A stretch of DNA of 64,000 nucleotides from Nelumbo lutea (GCA_022828595.1 JAKGHH010000001.1:205363813-205427812); one strand, 5' to 3'. Positions 32,784-45,420 are shown, counted from the stretch's first letter. Notes: generated by a model from the letters alone, not told the origin. Numbers and translations: made by a program.

Positions 32784-32848
32784 ATTGTCAGAAACCTGGG
32801 GGGTACTTTAAGTCACTTTGCAAACAGTAAGGGTACAATTAGTCAATT

Positions 32849-32996
32849 CTGGAGCAAGGTGCCAAGCTGGTTGGTAAGGTCTCCTGCTGGTTGTAGTAGA
32901 GACTTGGGATTGAATCCTGCCTGCACCTGGGTTGGGCGGGTTTGGGTCGGGGGATGGGCTACCCCCTGTTGTATAGTTCTTCAAAAGAAATAAAAA
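32849..32996 (+). mobile_element. tRNA-derived SINE
   Basis: AGTCAATT flanks the segment (32841-32848 and 32997-33004). The head has a pol III A-box-like AAGCTGGTTGG (32864) and a B-box-like GGATTGAATCC (32907) at tRNA-like spacing. The 148-bp unit ends in an A-rich tail AAAAGAAATAAAAA. The structure matches short plant SINEs. Confidence 0.7.
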
Positions 32997-33174
32997 AGTC
33001 AATTTCAGAAAATCTAGGGGTAGTTTAAGTATTTTAACCTAAAGATAATGGAGAGGACAAATAAACGACCGGACTGTCTTAAGTTGCAGAATATTTGCAG
33101 TTGCAGAATGGCATTGTGATCCCCACAGTTTAGAAGAAACCTGAATGATAGGGAGCTGGATCAATGTATTTACT

Positions 33175-33385
33175 CATTGTATCCAATCCTGGCTGAAATG
33201 GCGGTTCTTATTGAAAAGAAACTGAGAGGTTTTCTATGGAAAGGATAGAAAGAGGAGAAAAAAAATATCACTTGGCCAATTGCAACAAGGTGTGCAAACC
33301 AAAACTCCAAGGAGGCCTCAGTGTGAGGATTATAAAGAATCTGTTGGGAAAATGGTTTTGGACAAGGTTTAAAATGTTGGTGTTG
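33175..33385 (+). mobile_element. LINE ORF2 fragment
   Basis: Frameshifted reading gives LAEMAVLIEKKLRGFLWKG, KEEKKNITW, CKPKLQGGLSVRIIKNLLGKWFW. This is the post-RT segment of plant LINE ORF2. No ends were identified. Confidence 0.75.
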
Positions 33386-35160
33386 GTGGAAATGTTGGTC
33401 GTCTAAATATAGGAAACCTGTTGGAAATGTTGGAAACATCGTATGAATATATTGTAAAAAATTATAGACGGTGGAAACATTTTTGAATATGCAAAAATAT
33501 ATAGTGATATGTTATAAAATGATAAAAGATGCATAGGAACACCTTTTTAAATTATTATTTTGTTCCAAATCATTAAACAAAGCTAAGAAACTTAGGTTAT
33601 AGACAAAATAATATGTTATGAAGTTATTCTGTAAATCTTAGGATTTAAAACTACATGATAGAATGAGTTCAAGCAAATTTTAAACTCATAGAAAATGCAA
33701 ACGATTCTAATAGTTGGTAGAACACAAAAAATCAGTTGCACAAACAAAGCTAATATTGAACTTCATGTTTGGAATGAATATCGGTCTGACTCAAAGTGGT
33801 AATCATGTACGTTAGGCGAACAATAACGTTGCTACTCCACATATCGACAATATTGTCACCAACTTATGTTATAATAGTATCTCGTGTGCTGCCACATAGT
33901 GCTGGTACTGTTTGCTAGGGAAATATGTCCATTCTAGTAAAATTGTGTTGCTATCCATGGAAATGGACATATGTCATGGAAATATTAGGAAATTTATGGA
34001 CACTTTAAACCATGGTTTTGGAGATTTGGGGAAAACCAAGGTGGGCTATGGAGATTGGAGAAAGGTAGTAATTCCTTTTTTTGTGTATGAAAATCTTTTT
34101 GTAAAGCAGGGTTTGGTGGTATAGTGCTGCAGGGGCAGCTTTTGTACAGTCCCCGAGTACAGCTTCTGGCTGTACACGAGTTCTGTTTCATTTATAATAT
34201 AATTCAATACTTACTCTCAAAAAAAAAAAAAAAAAGATAGGACTCTAACAGTCTTCTCTCCACTTTCTTAATTAAGCCAATCAAGTTCTATATTTTCTAA
34301 ATTAAAACTTATTCCATAGGAGCTGAAAATATGCAACATTAAACTGCTGTTCTAAATGGGTTTACAGGTCATGCCAACCATGTGGGTGCAAAACATCTAC
34401 CCTTCACTATAAATGTTCAGAAGGAAACAAAACTGGACTAATGGTTTCCTTCTCTTGAATAGGCTTCTTAAACCCCATATTTTACCTAGAACTGCAAATA
34501 GAAATGGAAGAAAATTTCTTTTCTCATTCAAATCTTCTACTTGTAGATCGACATTAATTGGATGCTACCATACTTTCCCATTTGGTGAGCATTTGCAACA
34601 GGTCTCTCCTATTTCCCTCTGCCATCTTTCTTCATAGTGGGGTAGATTAAATGCAAATAATATAAGATTTGAAATATTGCAATATGAGCAAGTGGAAGAG
34701 TATCATGTTCTTAGTATATTATCACCCGGTTTTCACATTTGAATATTTTAGTTTATGTAGAAAAAATTTTGGAGGGTAAAACAAAAATATGCAAGGAAAC
34801 CTAATTTTGTTGTTGCAAGAGTTATACATGTAATTATTACCACCCGGTTTTCACATTTCTAATTTTTTGGTAAATTCACATTCACATTTCTAAATTGATA
34901 TCTGAATATATCATGACATCATGTTATTTCTCATATTAATTATTCGACTTTATAACAGTATTAATAGAAATAACGTGGCAAATGTTTCTATCCAACAGGA
35001 GTTCATCATCTTGTTTATGAAAATTGAATGGATATGGCCTTTATTGATTTTATTTCACTCTTTTGATGCTGCAGCAGATTTCCATACATCTTTTGGCAGT
35101 CTGCATGATTTTGTTTAGTATGAAAAGATGACGGCCCATTGAACAGTTGGTGCATGGATT
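33386..35160. other. AT-rich stretch without recognised genes
   Basis: An A-run of 17 at 34214-34230 follows TTACTCTC and may end a retroposed unit containing the palindromic GTACAG...CTGTAC at 34145-34175. No duplication was established. Confidence 0.4.
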
Positions 35161-35166
35161 AAGTCG

Positions 35167-35286
35167 ATGATGCATTGGACTGGGTGAAAGCCATAAAAAC
35201 TTTGGCTGTAAAAACTGTTTACGCTTTGAGCATTGCAAGGATGCAGTTGTGCTTTAGTCGTGATGCTGCAGCAAAGATCAACAGGT
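35167..35286 (+). other. Possible exon, unknown
   Basis: The open stretch VDDALDWVKAIKTLAVKTVY continues ALSIARMQLCFSRDAAAKINR between TTAAG and AACAG|GTGGCT. It looks protein-like with plausible borders. I could not attach it to other exons or a family. Confidence 0.25.
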
Positions 35287-35584
35287 GGCTTCTTAGGGGG
35301 TGGTTCATTTTGGATGTAAAATTAAGAACATGTATGAGATTTAGCCATCACCTCATATGAAACAGAGACGCCTGCTCACAGTTGGGCTCTGGTTATGAGG
35401 TGTTGGGATACACATCAGATATTTTGATGTTTTTAACATTCCATCCAAAATCCCTGTTTCACAGTTTCACTATTATATATGCAACTGCTTATGCAATTGT
35501 TTTAATTATTCATGCAGCATGGAAACTAATAAACAAAACTTGCAGACTTGCAAAAGTTCGTAGCTAATGCGGACTTCTAAATCT

Positions 35585-35608
<24 letters not shown>

Positions 35609-35616
<8 letters not shown>

Positions 35617-36640
35617 TATTGCGGACTCTGACTACAATTCAAAATCTACCATGCCTCAGCCTATATCAAGTCCAGATCCGCTTTCTTTCTGAAGTTCGCG
35701 TCTTCTCTTCATTCTTTTCTTGCTTCTTTTGTTTGATAAAAAAAAAGGGTTACACAGCACGGGGATAGCACGTCCCCAGAAATCTAAACAATTAATAACC
35801 GATAAGTCTCTAGGCAGGGAATCCAAAGAAACTGAAGAAAAATGAGCTCCGTCTGCTAACCAATCTGCTGCCTTATTGGCTTATCTAAAGACACGGTGAT
35901 ACTCTACTATTACTTCGATCTGAGAGCGAAGCAACCTGCAATCTTCAATGATTGTCTTCGATCTCTATTCTCTATAGGGTCTTGATTTTGTTGCTGTGAG
36001 GCGGTCAATGACAAGTTTGGAGTTACTTTCGATAAAAAATGCGATTGTTGGTGAAGTTCTTAGCGACATAATGGGCTTCCCAAGTTGCCCATGCTTCAAC
36101 TAAATTAATGGTCGTAGTGTCAATACTACAAGCTTTCAAGTCCAGGATTTGGCCCAAATGGTTTCTTGCAACACATCCAGCAGTTCACACGCAAGAGGCA
36201 TCAAAGTTAATTTTAATGGCATCCAAGCAGGTTTGACCATTTGATTGGTATCCAAGATTAGTCACTTTTTACTCTTTCAATGGAGCAAGATTTAATCTCC
36301 CAAAAGGAATTTAGTGCTCTGTTAAGAATGATAGGAGGAGGTAAGCATTCGCTGTTACTCATTCCGTTTCTTCCAAACATGCCATAAGAGGATGGTGAAC
36401 TTTTCTTTTATATCTGGATCAAACTGAGGTTCAAAACTAGGATTCGAAAGATTCTTCCAAACCTCTTGAATTGAGTGGTTAAAAGTTAAAACCATTTGTA
36501 AGCTCGAAAGTACTCTGGGTTGAAAGCCACACTTGTCTAGTATGGGGGCATTTGACAAATATATGGTTGATGTCCTATTCTTCCTCACCACAAATGCTAC
36601 ATAATCCATCAATATCCATTCCCCTACTTATGAGAAAGCT
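35609..36640 (-). mobile_element. LINE fragment (zf-RVT and RNase H region)
   Basis: The minus strand reads VWKNLSNPSFEPQFD and FTILLWHVWKKRNE (36355-36480), then RNase H remnants with ESNSKLVIDRLTA (about 36000) and NKAADWLADGAHFSS (about 35860). A T-run of 26 at 35583-35608 is a candidate A-tail on the minus strand. Another T-run at 36641-36658 marks a second retroposed end beyond it. Confidence 0.75.
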
Positions 36641-36659
36641 TTTTTTTTTTTTTTTTTTG

Positions 36660-37731
36660 TCAGGAGTTTATTACAAAGGAAATGATACATGAAAAACTAA
36701 TATTTGGGAGGGGAATTTTAGTTCCCATATTTTGGCTAAGTCATTGGAGTTAATTGTGGTGTGAGTCATTTAAAATTTTAAATAGCTAGTTCCTTTTGTT
36801 TGATTAAGGAGTAAGGAATCCGACCTTGACCTTTATTAAAACTAACAATAAATAATTCGGTTTAGGCACTTAAGTTATCAAGTTGCCCTTATCTCATGCA
36901 GTCCGTATTAGTTTTAAATCCAAAGCTGTGAGAGTATTTTTTTCATAGTGATGATATATCTAGACTTATCGGCCATTGACTCCGATTCATAATCATAGCA
37001 ACTGTTTTATTTTAAAATTTATTTTGCTGGATATCAAAGCAACTAATTAAAAACTATAATGTTTTTTGTTAGTCTTATGCATGTAATCTTATTCAAAACC
37101 AAGTTTTTCGAACCAAAATCCAAATTCAAAGCAACTAATATAACTTGCTGAATTATATTGTTAATATTTTATAGGGTAAATTACTTAAACCTCTCCAAAA
37201 TCCTCTCTTGAGGTTTAGGGTAAACTATACTTACTGATCCCTTCAGTTAATGTGATGACAGAACGTAACAGAAATTGTTGATGCCATGCTCTCAAAAAGT
37301 TTCAAAATTTCTTCTATTTGCCCCCATGGATGATGTTTGAACTAAAAAGTTATAGAAATGAAATCAAAACAGATAATTGTAGAAAATAAAAAAATAAAAA
37401 TAAAATGGAAAATGATTGAAAATAGCTGAAAATAAATTGAAATGGAAAAAAGAAGAAAATGTTGAAAAACAAAAAAAGAAATACTAATGAGCAAAAATAT
37501 TCAAGAAATAAGATTAATAAACATCATCAACAAATAATAATGAGAAAAAATGAAAATAAAAATAATGTGAAGATTTTCTGCAAAATCTCGAACCTCAAGG
37601 TGTATTGGTTTGTTTTGGTCGATTACTGCTTTCTCAAAATGTAAAGATTTTGAAGAGCTGGGAAAAAGACAAAGCAAAGGTGATTTATTGAGGAATTAGG
37701 AGCTATGATGAAGTGATGAAGTTTTCAGGAG

Positions 37732-37767
<36 letters not shown>

Positions 37768-38014
37768 ATTCACTGATGAGCCCAGATCTCCTCCCCACGA
37801 GAACCCTGTCTATGTTTATGGCAGCCACATATGGAGAACATCTCATCTTCTGCATAGTATTATGCAGGTAGAGATGTTACCAATGCACAGGGGGTGGTGT
37901 ATTGTGAGTAGGCGTGGGCAGGAGTTCCGGAGTCTTCACCAGCACCGAGCGATTGCCATCTAAAATATGTGCACTTGGTTGTGTTGTGTGTAAATGTTTC
38001 ATAATCACTATCAT
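36660..38014. other. AT-rich spacer with a (GA)n microsatellite
   Basis: No gene was seen. A perfect GA dinucleotide run occupies about 37736-37766. Confidence 0.6.
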
Positions 38015-38384
38015 GGTGTTTGGAAGCATGGGATCTTTTTGGGACTGATTTTCAAGAAAAAACACTCATGCTTCCAAGATCCGTTTTTCACAAAAAAACG
38101 CTTCTGCCACGTAGGCAGTGAGCAACACTATGCTGTGGTAAGGTGATTTTTATCACCGTTTTTCATGTATGTGCTGACAGATAAGCACCACATAGGATAC
38201 ACATTAGTCAACTATTAAGGGAAATGGTGCACCTATCGGTGGGGTCCTGATTTTCAAGGCATGCCCGGTTTTTTAATAATCAGCTGAACCAAACAATGAG
38301 ATACATGGGAGCTTGTTAAAACTCCTATGTGAATCCAATGTAGCACCGTTTTTTGAAAAACGACCATGTTTCCAAACATCCCCT
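38015..38384. mobile_element. MITE-like inverted-repeat element
   Basis: GGTGTTTGGAAGCATGG at the left and CCATGTTTCCAAACATCC at the right are inverted copies. Internal TTTTTCACAAAAAAACG and CCGTTTTTTGAAAAACG-like segments add symmetry. The target duplication is unclear. Confidence 0.6.
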
Positions 38385-39019
38385 ATATTATCAAGTCAAG
38401 TAAGAAGCTTCCATACGACAAATACCCTCTTAACGGTTAAATCAGGATGATAGAATGCATTAAATTACCAAAATTCTTTAATTTTTCATTACCCTTTTCT
38501 CTTAAACACCCATCAAATATAATCTTCGTATTCCTTTCCCTGGTCTTTGTTGCTCACCAATTATCATTTTCTCCTCTTCCTTGCTTCTTCGCCAGTGTCA
38601 ATAACCACTCACCCACAACATTCACCACTGGTTACTCAGGAATAGCAGAATAGAATAGGACGATCTGGACGATCTTGTTAATTGCCAGTAAGATCACTAG
38701 TCGTGGATTTTTAGGACAGAAACCACCAAATGAAGAGGATTGAATAAATCAATCATCGCCGTGGTTACTGGAATCCATGGTGATCTGGTTGGTCACCGTT
38801 CAAATAAATAAGAAAGGGTAGTTTTGGGGAATTAAAAAAATTAAACAATTTAATGATGTTTTTTTCAAAGTCAACTTATGGAGCAACAACAATGAGTATT
38901 ACATGGGATTTTTGTCACTGACTCTAGTACGAGGGTTGTCTCTTTGTAATTTACCAAAAAAGTTTTTAACATAAACAATTAAATGTGTGTGAAAAATTTG
39001 TAAAAGTTTCTTTGAGAAT
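38385..39019. other. Spacer, no recognised feature
   Basis: AT-rich DNA. A 68-codon plus-strand frame (38447-38653) is hydrophobic and low in complexity, and I do not regard it as a gene. Confidence 0.4.
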
Positions 39020-39310
39020 GTGAGCATATGAACACAGTTAAGAGCTGCATCATGACCTAGACGATTATGCCATCCATGTGGTTTCTCGTAGAAGCACTCT
39101 GGCGATCCTTAGTAAAACTCAAAATAAGTATTATTATCCTTAGCAAATTGTCGCCAAATCCGAAAGTAAATTAATCTTAGAAAGATGGGCACATGATAAA
39201 TATTATTTAATTTGAACTGCTGAGATTCATAAGAAATAACCAGAGGAGCCAATATGTGCAGTGGGATGACCTATACCGTTGCCTATTCTTGACACATGAT
39301 GATGGATTGG
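39020..39310 (-). mobile_element. Copia fragment (GAG-pre-integrase region)
   Basis: Minus-strand reading with frame changes gives KDNNTYFEF, YEKPHGWHNRLGHDAALNC. This matches the region between protease and integrase of Ty1/copia elements. Neither LTRs nor other domains are next to it. Confidence 0.6.
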
Positions 39311-39579
39311 AGGAGGATATTCCTGGTCGTTCTTTGGTTTTGTTTCATTTAGAGTAATTTGTGATCAATTTAGGGAGTGTTCTGTAACGTAGATGAGAAA
39401 TTGGATGGTGTGGATGAAAACACACCATACCCCAATTTCTGCATCGTGGACAACAAATGTGTGTATTGATCCATACCATACCTTAATGAGTGTTCTACAA
39501 GGTGTGACACATCTCTCTCTACATCTTATGTTTGATTCCATGCATCTCAACTATAACATGTGAGATTATCTATTCCGTT

Positions 39580-40030
39580 AATCATTAAAATACAATATTT
39601 TATTTTTTAGTAATATATATAATAGAAAAAACATTAATAAATTATAAAAAATTTAATAATTAATAAAAAGAATATTAATAATAATTAATAATACTGACAA
39701 TAACATTAATAATATTTAATAACAAATACTGATATTAATATTAACTAAAATTAATAATAATAATAATTAAAAAATAATTATTAATATTAATAAAAGTAAT
39801 ATTAATAATTAATGATTAATAAAATAATGTTAACAATAATTAACAATATTAATAATAATATTCATAATATTTGAAAATAATTAATAACATTGTTACTAAT
39901 TACTAATAATGAACAATGATTAATAATATTAATGAAAATAATATTAAAAACTTATTAATTAATAAAAATATTATTCATAATATTACTAATATTTTTTATG
40001 AAGTTATTGACAATTTGACATTACTACTAT
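39580..40030. repeat. TAATAAT-type low-complexity block
   Basis: Almost pure A/T with irregular AATAATTAATAAT and AATATTAAT units. No coding potential. Confidence 0.85.
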
Positions 40031-40048
40031 TTATTTATGTAAAATAAT

Positions 40049-41215
40049 ATGGTTTTTAAAACCGGATTGGACGATCAGACCGAAAAAACAGGGAACCGAT
40101 CAGGTGACCGATTCCTTTTTTTGCCAAAACTGGATTTTGGCCAAAAAAAGTTGATTTGATCAGCAAACTGCTAACCCAGGCGGTTGAATTGTTCAATGGT
40201 TTTGATCATTTTTTTATTATTATTTTTTTAAAATTTTTCTATCAAAACGAGTCGATCGTTCGACCCAATAACCGGACCCTTGATCGGTTCGTTCTCTAGG
40301 TTGTTTTAAAAACCTTATAAAATAATAAATAATAAAATATACGTTTATCCAATTAAATGTTATTACTTTTTCCATGGTTTTCAAAACCGCACCGGATGGT
40401 CGGACTAGAAAAATTGGGAAATCCATTTTTTGCCAAAACTGGATTTTGGCCAAAAAAGCATTGAGTTGGTCAGCAAACCATTGACATGGACGGTTGAACC
40501 ATTCGAACTGTTCAATAGTTTTGATCATTTTTCTTTTATTTTTTCTGTTAGAACGGGCTACCTGTTCGACCTAGGAACCAGACTCCTGATTGGTTCGTTC
40601 TCTAGGTCGGTTTTAAAAACCTTGTAAAATAATAAATAGTAAAATATACTTTTATCCAATTAAATGTTATTACATTTTCCATGGTTTTCAAAATCGGACC
40701 AAACCAGATGGTCGGACTGGAGAAATCGGGAACTAGTCAAGTAATTGGTTCCGTTTTTTGCCAAAATCGGATTTTGGCCAAAAAACATTGATTTGGTCAG
40801 CAAATTGCTAACCCAGGTGGTTGAACCGTTAGAATTGTTCAAATCGTTCAACGGTTTTGATGGGCTGACCGTTCGACCTGGGAACCGAACCCTTGATTGG
40901 TTCGTTCTCCTAGTTAGTTTTAGAAACCTTGTAAAATAATAAATAATAAAATATACATTTATCCAATTAAATGTTATTACTTTTTCTATGGTTTTCAAAA
41001 TTGGACTAGATTGGACAATCAGACTGAAAAAACCAGGAACCGGTTAGGTGACCGGTTCCTGAACCGTTTGAACCATTCAATGGTTTTGACCATTTTTTAT
41101 CATTTTTATTTTTTGTTAGAATGTGCTGATCATTCAATTTGAACGGCCATACCATTCGACCCGAGAACCGGACCCCTGGCTGGTTCATTCTCTGGGTTGG
41201 TTTTAAAAACCTTGA
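40049..41215. repeat. Tandem array of four about 307-bp units derived from a MITE-like sequence
   Basis: ATGGTTTTCAAAA-type unit starts lie at 40049, 40374, 40681 and 40988 (spacings 325, 307, 307). Each unit contains a GGACC..GGTCGGAC segment, TGCCAAAA-CGGATTTTGGCC (units 1-3), GAACCGTT-type blocks, GGTTCGTTCTC, GGTTTTAAAAACC and an AT spacer AATAATAAATA...ATCCAATTAAATGTTATTAC. Unit 4 is shortened. The start and end of each unit (GGTTTT.AAAACC) are inverted copies, as in a MITE. Confidence 0.85.
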
Positions 41216-42800
41216 CTTTTTCATGCAAATTCAAATAGCATGATATATGCAACGGTAAATATTAGGTGCGAAGTATGGGATAACTCCTCATCCCATACAA
41301 CAACGTAGTGTGGTTTAATCCATGAGATAAACCCGTGGATGATAAATTGGCCTGTGGTGTAGACTAATCCCCGAGATAGTGTGGATTGGTCCACATGACA
41401 AACCAACCAAGCACCCCGAGCAATCGTGGTGCATACCAAAACTCAATATATCGTGGATGTTCCATGAAACTGAATAGCACCTTAGTTAAAATAATTTGAG
41501 TGGACAGCCAAGGAAGGATGGGGATGTGGTTGATTTGTCGGAGAAACAAGTGTTCACCAACATGATGAAGAATTTAGAATCCTCCAAGGGCCCACATATT
41601 GCAAGGAAAGAATAAAGTTTATTATACTAAAGGGTCAAAGTATCGGTATTAGGTATCGTATTGGACAAGTTGGATGCAGATAAGCTTAGAAAATGCATGG
41701 ATAAGGACAAAAAATATAGATATGTTTGGATACGCTAGAGAAATGCACAAAAATTCCATAAATATATTAAAAACATTAACTTTAATGTCAAAATAATTAT
41801 AAATTATATATAAATACATAGGAGCTTTATATTTTAATGGTATATATGAAGAAATATATTGCAACCGACATAACGAGATGCATAGATATTATGCAATTTT
41901 ATTGATAGTGCATCGATCAAGAATCTAAGACATATTATATAAATTCTTAGAAATTAATACATGTACAAGGTCATTATTATTTTATTTTTTATTAAATTCC
42001 AAGGCACAAAACATATGCAATTATTCTATTTGAATTACTATACCAATATTTCTATTTTACTATTTTTATTTTTTAAAATTAACAAAAAAATTAATTCACA
42101 AATAAATATATTATTATAAAAATTAATATGTTATTTTCATTTTTTAAAAATAAATATGTTATTATAAAATGTAAAGTAAAGTATTAATTAATAATTTATA
42201 AAAATATATAATCTTAACTTAAAACATATAAAATCTATTAAAAATTTGAAGATATATATCATATAAAATTCATAAAATTTAATTACTAAAATAACTATTC
42301 CATTATTAATATATTTATTTTATAAAATTTCTAAAATATAAAATTATTTTGTTTTATATAAATGTGGATTACTGGAATTGACCAATTCAATTTATGTTAT
42401 ATTCTCAAATATTTTGTAAATAAATTTTTTATTTTTTAAATAGTAAAGACATTATTATTTAATGAAAATTTAAATATTATTTAATAATTTATAGAAAATT
42501 TAATATACATAAAATTTGTAAATTTATAAATTTTAAGTATTAAAATAATTATTCTATTAATAATAATTTTATTTGTATAAATTTCTTGAAATTAAAAATC
42601 AATTTTTGGTATATATGTAGATTTGATAAATTATTTATTCAATTGTTAATAAAATACTAATTTTAAAAATTATTATTATTTTTTTAATTTACAGTTTGAG
42701 TTGTTGAATATTAGTATGTATTGTTTACTTGGGTTGTATGTAAACTACTAGATGGTAATGTGGATATAGGTTAATATATTTCTTTTATTAACAAAAAATG
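41216..42800. other. AT-rich spacer
   Basis: Mixed sequence to 41640 (with a short inverted pair TATGGGAT/ATCCCATA at 41275-41300), then very AT-rich DNA with no recognisable gene or element. Confidence 0.6.
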
Positions 42801-42960
42801 GTAGGTGGCTTGGTGGTTGAAGAGAGAGGCGTGTGTTCTTTGTAATTTGGTGAAACGTGGTTCAAATCATGCTATTTTCAATTTTTTAAAGTGAGACAGT
42901 AGGCATGGACACGTGGTACACTGTTGTACCAGTGCGTTTGGATGGTTAAGTATCCAGTTG
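42801..42960 (+). mobile_element. Possible tRNA-related SINE
   Basis: An A-box-like TGGCTTGGTGG (42806-42816) and a B-box-like GGTTCAAATC (42859-42868) are about 53 bp apart, the spacing of a pol III promoter. No clear tail or duplication was found. Confidence 0.4.
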
Positions 42961-43639
42961 TAACATATCTTGTGCCCGAAATGCGCGATAATGTCGATAT
43001 TTTAATCCTTGATTGTACTCATATGTATGTGCTCCTTTCCATGTACTAGAAAAATGTTTAAATGGTTTCCACATGCAATTTTATTTATGATAGATAATAA
43101 TAATATGTTTTGTATGAGTAATATGAGGATAGTTCTTCTTTTTGAAACTTATTTTTCTATATGAGTAATATAAAATGTTAGAGATGTGTTCAAATGATTT
43201 ATACAAAATTTATGTGTTTTTTATAAATTTTTATATATTTATATTTTTTAATTTTTATTATTTATTACATGTCAATATTGACACATTTGACCTAAAAATT
43301 TGAACTATAACGGTAAGCCCTTGGAACCAAACCGAACTAACCCATGCTCACCCCTACCCGTCACTTGTCTCTCTTTCTCTCTTTTACTACCTTGAATCCT
43401 TCATTCCAACATTCCAAAACTGAAGAACTAATGGCTTGATCCCTTGCTGGAGGGTATATAACAGCCCGGGCCCGCCTAGAGGTCCAAGCAATTCCTTTTC
43501 TTCCTTTCTTTTCCCATTCCTAGTTCTTATTGTTGCCTTCCTTGAATCTTTGGAGTCATGAGTGCCAAATCCACCACCTTACATCAAGAATCTCATGTTA
43601 GGCTCCAACGTCGGAAGGAAATGGTGCATCTAGTATCAT

Positions 43640-43815
43640 CCATAGTTCAAAGTATCGGTCAATACATATCGTGCCAGTGGCTTCTCGATATGCCCCTACA
43701 AGGGATGTATCAGGGTTCTGATCGGTTCAAGGGGTGGAGGAGCCTTAAACTGCCCGATATCACTCAATATGCCCCTACCGATGTATCAGATGTATTGATA
43801 TTTAAACCTTGATAT
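43640..43815. repeat. Repeat of the AGTATCGGT type (probable MITE)
   Basis: AGTTCAAAGTATCGGTCAATAC at one end and GTATTGATATTTAAACCTTGAT at the other are roughly inverted, with repeated CGATATGCCCCTAC inside. Such sequences are common dispersed repeats in plants. The 84-codon frame over it is not a gene. Confidence 0.5.
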
Positions 43816-44310
43816 CATCCCACTTGATGTTTTGGCATCTAAATCCCTACGTTGTATCTGGTTTGATTAGCGATCAACATCGTCCACTCTGGAGGCGTGT
43901 AATTTGGTTTCAAACAAATTCTTTTAAGAGTTCCTTATTTTGTGCTGTTGTAATTTGGCTGGTTATATATTGGAGAGTAAATTCTTCCTTGTAATTTAGA
44001 TAAACGGGAAAGTTAATTTGATTCATTCTGATTCTTCCTAAACATTAATAGAGTTTGAATGAATAAATCTCACACACCACTAATGTTCGGTGGTCTTGTA
44101 TTTATACACATTTAGTGGTTTGTTATAGACAGCAATTAGCTGTACACAGTGGATTTTTACAACTATGCACTTGGAAGACATTGAGAGTAAGCTTATGTAT
44201 AGATATGAGATACAATCAACATATCCTCAATTTGAGTGAGACCGAATTAGCCCCCCACGTCTCACAGTACATCCTCGCCGTGTATTGAGAACATCTCCCG
44301 ATGATAATAC

Positions 44311-45110
44311 CTAAAATGTTGATGTCATCATCAGGAGATTTTCCCAATATACGGTGGAGAATATGCTGTGGGAGGTTGTGAGGGGCAGTCTTGTGGGGGA
44401 CTGATTTGAACTCAAATTGAGTGGGGTAGGAAGCACATTCAGCTTGGAACTGGGCATGGGGCCAAGTGGTTTAGTGAAAATGTCTGTTGTCTGGTTTGCG
44501 GAGGAGACGAATTGAACTTGAAATTGGTTGTGCGCCAACCGTTATGAACAAAACGGAAGTCTTTTTCAATATACTTGGTATTGCCAACATAGATCAAGAC
44601 GAATGGAGTCTTAGTGGTGGAAACACGAATTAGAAGAGATGTGTCTGATTTGGAGCAATGGAAGCCCATTCCAAGTAAATGTGAAGACGTTGATCCCACA
44701 CCCTGCTAGGGGCTTGTTTAAGCCCATAGAGTGATGTAGAGAGACAACATACATGATGTGGAAATTCCTTACTGATGATGCTCAGGGGTTGATGCGTGAA
44801 TACATATTCCAGTAATGTGCTATGTACAAAAGCATTTTTCACATCAAATTGGCGTATGGGCCACTTGTAGGAGATTGCCAAGCTTAGTACCAATTCGATG
44901 GTAATTGGTTTTATTACTAGGCTGAAGGTTTTCTTGTAACCAAGGCCTTCACGTTGGTTGAATCCCTTTGCGACTAACCTCGCTTTATAGTGTTGGAGTA
45001 CTGTACCATCAACATTGTACTTGGGTTATTAAGGAGTAAGGTCCCATTTTTGACAAGAACAGTGTATTCCTCATGCACGGTAGCATACCATTCTGGGTAT
45101 TTTTGAGCTT
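44311..45110 (-). pseudogene. Copia RT fused to RNase H end by deletion
   Basis: Minus-strand reading: GLGYKKTFSLVIKPITI (about 44930), SYKWPIRQFDVKNAFVHS, LYGLKQAPSRVWDQRLH, then VLIYVGN directly followed by TKYIEKDFRFV and, after a frameshift, AHNQFQVQFVSSANQTTDI and FTKPL. The catalytic YVDD is damaged (YVGN). The sequence from there to the TKHIE-type motif of RNase H, normally several hundred residues, is absent. Confidence 0.8.
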
Positions 45111-45199
45111 CTCATAGCAAGAGGGTTACTGTATGGTAAAAGAATACCGTGTAGCAACAAAGGTCTTTGGTTTGAGAGACCCGATTTGGGACTGGGTGA

Positions 45200-45420
45200 T
45201 CATATGGTGGGTGTGTACAAGTGCACTATCAACAAATGTAGGAGATATCTCAGTTGGAGAGATAGTAGGCCCATGGTAAGTGTGTGCAGGTGCCCTAGCA
45301 GCTTTAAGCCCATTTGCAAATGTAGTAGACATCTCTGTTAGAGAGATAGTAGGCCTATGGTACAAGCAGCTTCAGGCCCATCTGCAAATGTAGGAGACTT
45401 CTCAGTTGGAGGAATGCCAG
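45200..45420 (-). repeat. About 75-bp repeats in the copia integrase-RT linker
   Basis: Three diverged copies of GGAGATATCTCAGTTGGAGA-like sequence followed by GATAGTAGGCC and, in part, GCAGCTTTAAGCCCAT occur in a row. They encode Ser/Thr/Pro-rich linker on the minus strand (SPTEISPTFVD). Confidence 0.7.

Noticed and set aside
32585..32830. Functional ndhA gene or plastid contig
   Set aside because: A one-base loss shifts the frame, the fragment is only about 230 bp, and both flanks are nuclear (LINE, SINE).
37736..37766. GA run as a GAGA-factor regulatory site
   Set aside because: There is no gene nearby; a simple microsatellite is the better explanation.
38447..38653. 68-codon hydrophobic ORF
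   Set aside because: Low complexity, no promoter, splice sites or family signature.
43558..43812. 84-codon ORF starting MSAKSTTLHQE
   Set aside because: Most of it lies over the dispersed AGTATCGGT-type repeat. No splice context or family match.
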